A stretch of DNA of 61,291 bases from DATCZB01 sp035513215 (GTDB lineage: Bacteria > Pseudomonadota > Gammaproteobacteria > Steroidobacterales > Rariloculaceae), in NCBI GenBank assembly GCA_035513215.1, contig DATKCK010000069.1, forward strand, positions 1 through 61,291. Reading direction: 5' to 3'. Made by a program: the position numbers and the translations under genes. Below the pieces are notes generated by a model, which made no database searches, was not told the origin of the DNA, and saw only the letters and a list, made by a program, of their open reading frames with translations. Position 1 is the first letter of the stretch; each line of letters opens with the position of its first letter. Of this stretch, positions 58,455 through 61,291 are shown piece by piece.

Positions 58455-59729
58455 ATGCGGGCGGGGCCGAGAATCATAATCGCGGGCGCGGGCTTCGGCG
58501 GGCTGTTCGCGGCCAGGACGCTGGCCGGCGCCGATGCCGAGGTCCTGCTGATCGACCGCCAGAACTACCACCTGTTCCAGCCGCTGCTCTATCAGGTCGC
58601 GACGGCCGGTCTCGCGCCCTCCGACATCGCCTGGCCGATCCGCTCGATCGTGACAAAGCAGCGCAACACCTCGGTTCTGCTTGCCACTATCGCCGGCGTT
58701 AATCGCGAGCAACGACGCGTGCTGCTCGAGGATGGCGCCGTCGACTACGACTATCTCGTGCTCGCGACCGGTGCCCGTCACGCCTATTTCGGGCACGAGG
58801 AGTGGCGGGAGCTCGCGCCGGGCCTCAAGAGCATCGACGACGCGACGGCGCTTCGCCGCAGGCTGCTGCTCGCGTTCGAGCGGGCCGAGAGCAGCACCGA
58901 TGCGGCCGAGCGAAAGCGGCTCCTGCAGTTCGTCATCGTCGGCGCGGGACCCACGGGCGTCGAGCTCGCAGGCGCCATCGCCGAGCTCGCCCACCATACG
59001 CTGGCCAGGGACTTCCGGAAGATCGATCCGCGCAGCGCTCGCATCGTGCTCATCGAGGCCGGACCGCGTGTCCTGCCGACCTTCAGCGAGCCGATGTCGC
59101 TCTATGCCCGGGAATCGCTGAAACGATTGCACGTCGAAGTGCGCGTCGGCTCCCCGGTGACTCGTTGCGACCCCGAAGGCGTGACGATCGGCGAGGGCCA
59201 CCGTGAGGAAAGGATCCCCGCCCCAACCGTGCTCTGGGCCGCCGGTGTCGCGGCGTCGCCCGTCGGCGCCTGGATCGGCATCGAAACCGATCGCGCCGGA
59301 CGCGTCGCAGTCGGTCCCGATCTCTCGATCGAAGGCGACCCGAATATCTTCGTCATCGGCGACGCCGCCCGCGTCACCGATTCCCGCGGCGTGACCGTGC
59401 CGGGCACGGCCCCCGCGGCCAAACAGCAAGGCCGCTACGTCGCCCGCGTGATCGAGGCAAGGCTGAAGCACGGCTCACCGCCGGCCCCGTTTCGCTTCCG
59501 CAACGTCGGCAACCTCGCCACGATCGGGCGGCGCTCCGCCGTCGTCGAGCTCGGCAAGATCAAGCTACGCGGCCGTTTCGCCTGGTGGCTCTGGGGCATC
59601 GCCCACATCTACTTCCTGGTCGGCCTTCCGAGCCCCTTCATCGTCTCGTTCCGCTGGCTCTGGGAATACATCACCTACGGCAAGGGCGCGCGCCTGATCA
59701 CAGGCGACACCACCAGCCCCTCCGATTAA
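58455..59729 (+). CDS. ndh: Type II NADH dehydrogenase / FAD oxidoreductase
   Basis: A 424-aa protein. FAD motif IIIAGAGFGGLFAARTLAG, then RQNYHLFQPLLYQVATAGLA (the classic NDH-2 block), NAD motif FVIVGAGPTGVELAGAIAEL, second FAD motif PNIFVIGDAARV, and the C-terminal membrane-binding part WWLWGIAHIYFLVGLPSPFI. It oxidises NADH and reduces quinone at the inner membrane without pumping protons. The ATG at 58,455 follows the peptidase stop by 17 nt, so the two genes may be co-transcribed. Confidence 0.9.
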   Translation: MRAGPRIIIAGAGFGGLFAARTLAGADAEVLLIDRQNYHLFQPLLYQVATAGLAPSDIAWPIRSIVTKQRNTSVLLATIAGVNREQRRVLLEDGAVDYDYLVLATGARHAYFGHEEWRELAPGLKSIDDATALRRRLLLAFERAESSTDAAERKRLLQFVIVGAGPTGVELAGAIAELAHHTLARDFRKIDPRSARIVLIEAGPRVLPTFSEPMSLYARESLKRLHVEVRVGSPVTRCDPEGVTIGEGHREERIPAPTVLWAAGVAASPVGAWIGIETDRAGRVAVGPDLSIEGDPNIFVIGDAARVTDSRGVTVPGTAPAAKQQGRYVARVIEARLKHGSPPAPFRFRNVGNLATIGRRSAVVELGKIKLRGRFAWWLWGIAHIYFLVGLPSPFIVSFRWLWEYITYGKGARLITGDTTSPSD

Positions 59730-59743
59730 CCTCGGCTGACGGT

Positions 59744-60712
59744 CTAGCGGACCGCGATCGGGTTGCCGGGAGCGCCCGTGGCGCCGACGAGCTTCATCGG
59801 CGAGAAGATGAACGCGAACTCGTAGACGCGGTCGGCTGCGAGCTGGCTCAGATCGAGGTTCTCGAGGTTGTAGATGCCGCGGCTCAGCAGCCACTGATGC
59901 CCTTCGAGCGGCCGATCGGGGTTTTCGCCCGGACTCGCTTCCATCGCGTAATTATCGGCGCCGGTCAGCATGATGTTCTTGTCGGCGAGCCACTTGATCG
60001 CCGTGAAGCCGGGCCCAGGCTCGCTGGCGCCGTAAGCTTCGTTGTCGACCATCCATAGCTGGCCCCAGCCCGTGTGAAACAGCACGGCGTCGCCTTCGCT
60101 TATCTCGACGTCCTGCATCTCGAGCGTGCCCTCGATGTCCTCTATCGTCACGATATAGTCCGGCGCGAGCCGCTCGACACCCTTGTATCGCGTGACGTCG
60201 ACGAGAACCCCGCGCGTGAAGATGACGCCGACGTTCTCGATGCCGAGGCGGTTCAGGCCGTAGGCCGTGCCGAATTCCGACAGCCTGAAGCCGTTGTAGA
60301 AGACGAAGTCGCCGTCGATCTCGGTGCCGATGTGGCCGAGCCCGTCGAATTGCGTGCCGATCTGGCCGAGCTCGCCGCTGACGAGCTCGTCGTTGAAGAC
60401 GACGGCATTCTGGCCGCCGATATTCACCGTCGGGAGCCCCGGGATCGTCAGGCTGAAATGCCGGTTGCCGAAAAGCGGCATGCCGGTCTCGTAGCGGCGG
60501 CCAAGCTCGTAGATGCGCCCTTCCTCGATCAGCGATACCGCCTCGAGCACCCTTGCCGGCGTCACGAGGTTGGCGGCGCCGCGCTCATCGTCGGCCCCCC
60601 ACTGCGACGGCCACCACTCGGGCCCGGCAGGCGTTTGAGACAGCGCCGGCGCCGCGAGACAGCTTGCGGCGACGAGCGGCACGGTAATTCGCGGGAGCTT
60701 CGGACAGGCCAT
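59744..60712 (-). CDS. Secreted cyclase-family protein
   Basis: A 322-aa protein with a signal peptide (ITVPLVAASCLAAPALSQ). It matches the cyclase/kynurenine-formamidase-like family (PF04199): DERGAANLVTPARVLEAVSL, IYELGRRYETGMPLFGNRHF, and the metal-binding region IGTQFDGLGHIGTEIDG, where the usual H-x-G-T-H-x-D reads G-T-Q-F-D. The change of the second His to Gln may alter metal binding. It would hydrolyse or cyclise an amide in the periplasm. It is convergent with ndh. Confidence 0.85.
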   Translation of the reverse strand: MACPKLPRITVPLVAASCLAAPALSQTPAGPEWWPSQWGADDERGAANLVTPARVLEAVSLIEEGRIYELGRRYETGMPLFGNRHFSLTIPGLPTVNIGGQNAVVFNDELVSGELGQIGTQFDGLGHIGTEIDGDFVFYNGFRLSEFGTAYGLNRLGIENVGVIFTRGVLVDVTRYKGVERLAPDYIVTIEDIEGTLEMQDVEISEGDAVLFHTGWGQLWMVDNEAYGASEPGPGFTAIKWLADKNIMLTGADNYAMEASPGENPDRPLEGHQWLLSRGIYNLENLDLSQLAADRVYEFAFIFSPMKLVGATGAPGNPIAVR

Positions 60713-60765
60713 GGCACTTCCCCTTCGAGCGCGGATTCGATGCCGATATATTACTGCCCGACCCT

Positions 60766-61291
60766 CTAGACGATGGAATGTCCGGCGTGAACGGCGGCAG
60801 GGTCGAGGCCCTTCCTGAGAAACAGGTAGTTGCGCGCGTCGAGCCCGGGTCGGCTGTACTCGTACTCGGCGAATCTCGAAGCGGGCGCATAGAAGCCGCG
60901 GGTCTTGTGCAGCCAGCTACGGTGATCCTTCGGCGTGACGTAGTAGAAGAATCCGTCGTAGCCGAGCGCGAACAGGAAGCCGAACAGCTCTCCGCGCGAG
61001 GCGATCTCGTGATTGCATTCGAAGATCAGCGCCGGGAGGTCACGCCTGAGCGTCGCTTCGCCGCCCCTGAAGACCTCGAGCTCGTGACTCTCGACGTCGC
61101 ACTTGATCATGCGCACCGACGCGATGCTTTCCCGCTCGATGAAATCGTCGAGCCTGACGACCGGAACCTCGAACTGTTCCCATTGGGCGGACGGACCGAT
61201 ATGGAAGCTCGCGGCGCCGGCGCCGGCCTTCGGCCTGCGCATCAGAAGCTCGCCCCGTTCCGACGACAAACCGACGTTCTCGACACGGAGA
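60766..61291 (-). CDS. FkbM-family methyltransferase, 3' part
   Basis: The frame is open to the right edge, so at least the N-terminal part lies beyond the window; 174 codons are visible. They read NVGLSSERGELLMR at the edge, then VPVVRLDDFIERESIASVRM, IKCDVESHELEVFRGGEATL (the FkbM motif with D-V-E), and PALIFECNHEI. The first residues continue the SAM-binding region. FkbM-type enzymes methylate hydroxyls on sugars or other small molecules. An ATG at 61,269 is inside the domain and is not the true start. Confidence 0.82.
   Translation of the reverse strand, partial: LRVENVGLSSERGELLMRRPKAGAGAASFHIGPSAQWEQFEVPVVRLDDFIERESIASVRMIKCDVESHELEVFRGGEATLRRDLPALIFECNHEIASRGELFGFLFALGYDGFFYYVTPKDHRSWLHKTRGFYAPASRFAEYEYSRPGLDARNYLFLRKGLDPAAVHAGHSIV

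Overview
The window is high-GC bacterial DNA, most likely from a gammaproteobacterium. The evidence is the AsmA / mutY / yggX neighbourhood, an acs-type acetyl-CoA synthetase, ppk1, a large TonB-dependent receptor, tandem REC-EAL proteins and two tRNA genes with encoded CCA. ADOP permeases, DUF6152-type secreted proteins and secreted S9 peptidases suggest an uncultured or environmental lineage (Steroidobacter- or Woeseia-like). That placement is inference; there is no rRNA gene here to test it.

Left part, about 1-27,240: a genomic island ending at tRNA-Phe(GAA). A tyrosine recombinase (26,088-27,131) starts 110 bp from the 3' end of the tRNA, and three AGGTACAG repeats lie in between. The island is rich in conflict and toxin-antitoxin modules, many of them broken: an AbiEi antitoxin beside a deleted AbiEii nucleotidyltransferase; two copies of an 85-aa excisionase-like HTH gene; a YjjJ-type HipA kinase; a primase-helicase of the TOTE conflict type cut by one in-frame amber codon; a VapBC45-like pair; and DUF4160/DUF2442 small genes. 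Between these lie single-gene cargo units: ADOP permease, DUF4097 protein, BlaI/BlaR1-like pair, GNAT, APH, NUDIX, epimerase, GloB, GrpB, Ddl, PaiB-like and DUF2332. At least eight gene remnants are recognisable, several of them fragments of genes that are intact elsewhere in the island (epimerase, APH, GNAT). A short dispersed element, a variable hairpin followed by a conserved TATATAG-like block, occurs four times.

Right part, about 27,300-61,291: ordinary chromosome. It carries acs; the minus-strand run AsmA - SRPBCC - mutY - yggX; two tandem REC-EAL phosphodiesterases with a secreted duplicated-domain protein; and tRNA-Gly(CCC). Next come secreted or degradative enzymes (MBL hydrolase, SnoaL-like, dienelactone hydrolase, gamma-glutamyltransferase-like) and an unusual SDR overlapping a double-cupin protein. 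The rest is ppk1, ModA and an alginate-export-type porin, a lactate-oxidase-type flavoenzyme, a TonB receptor with secreted partners, an S9 peptidase, NDH-2, a cyclase-family protein, and the 3' part of an FkbM methyltransferase running off the right edge. This part looks like scavenging of peptides and organic acids plus c-di-GMP and polyphosphate metabolism.
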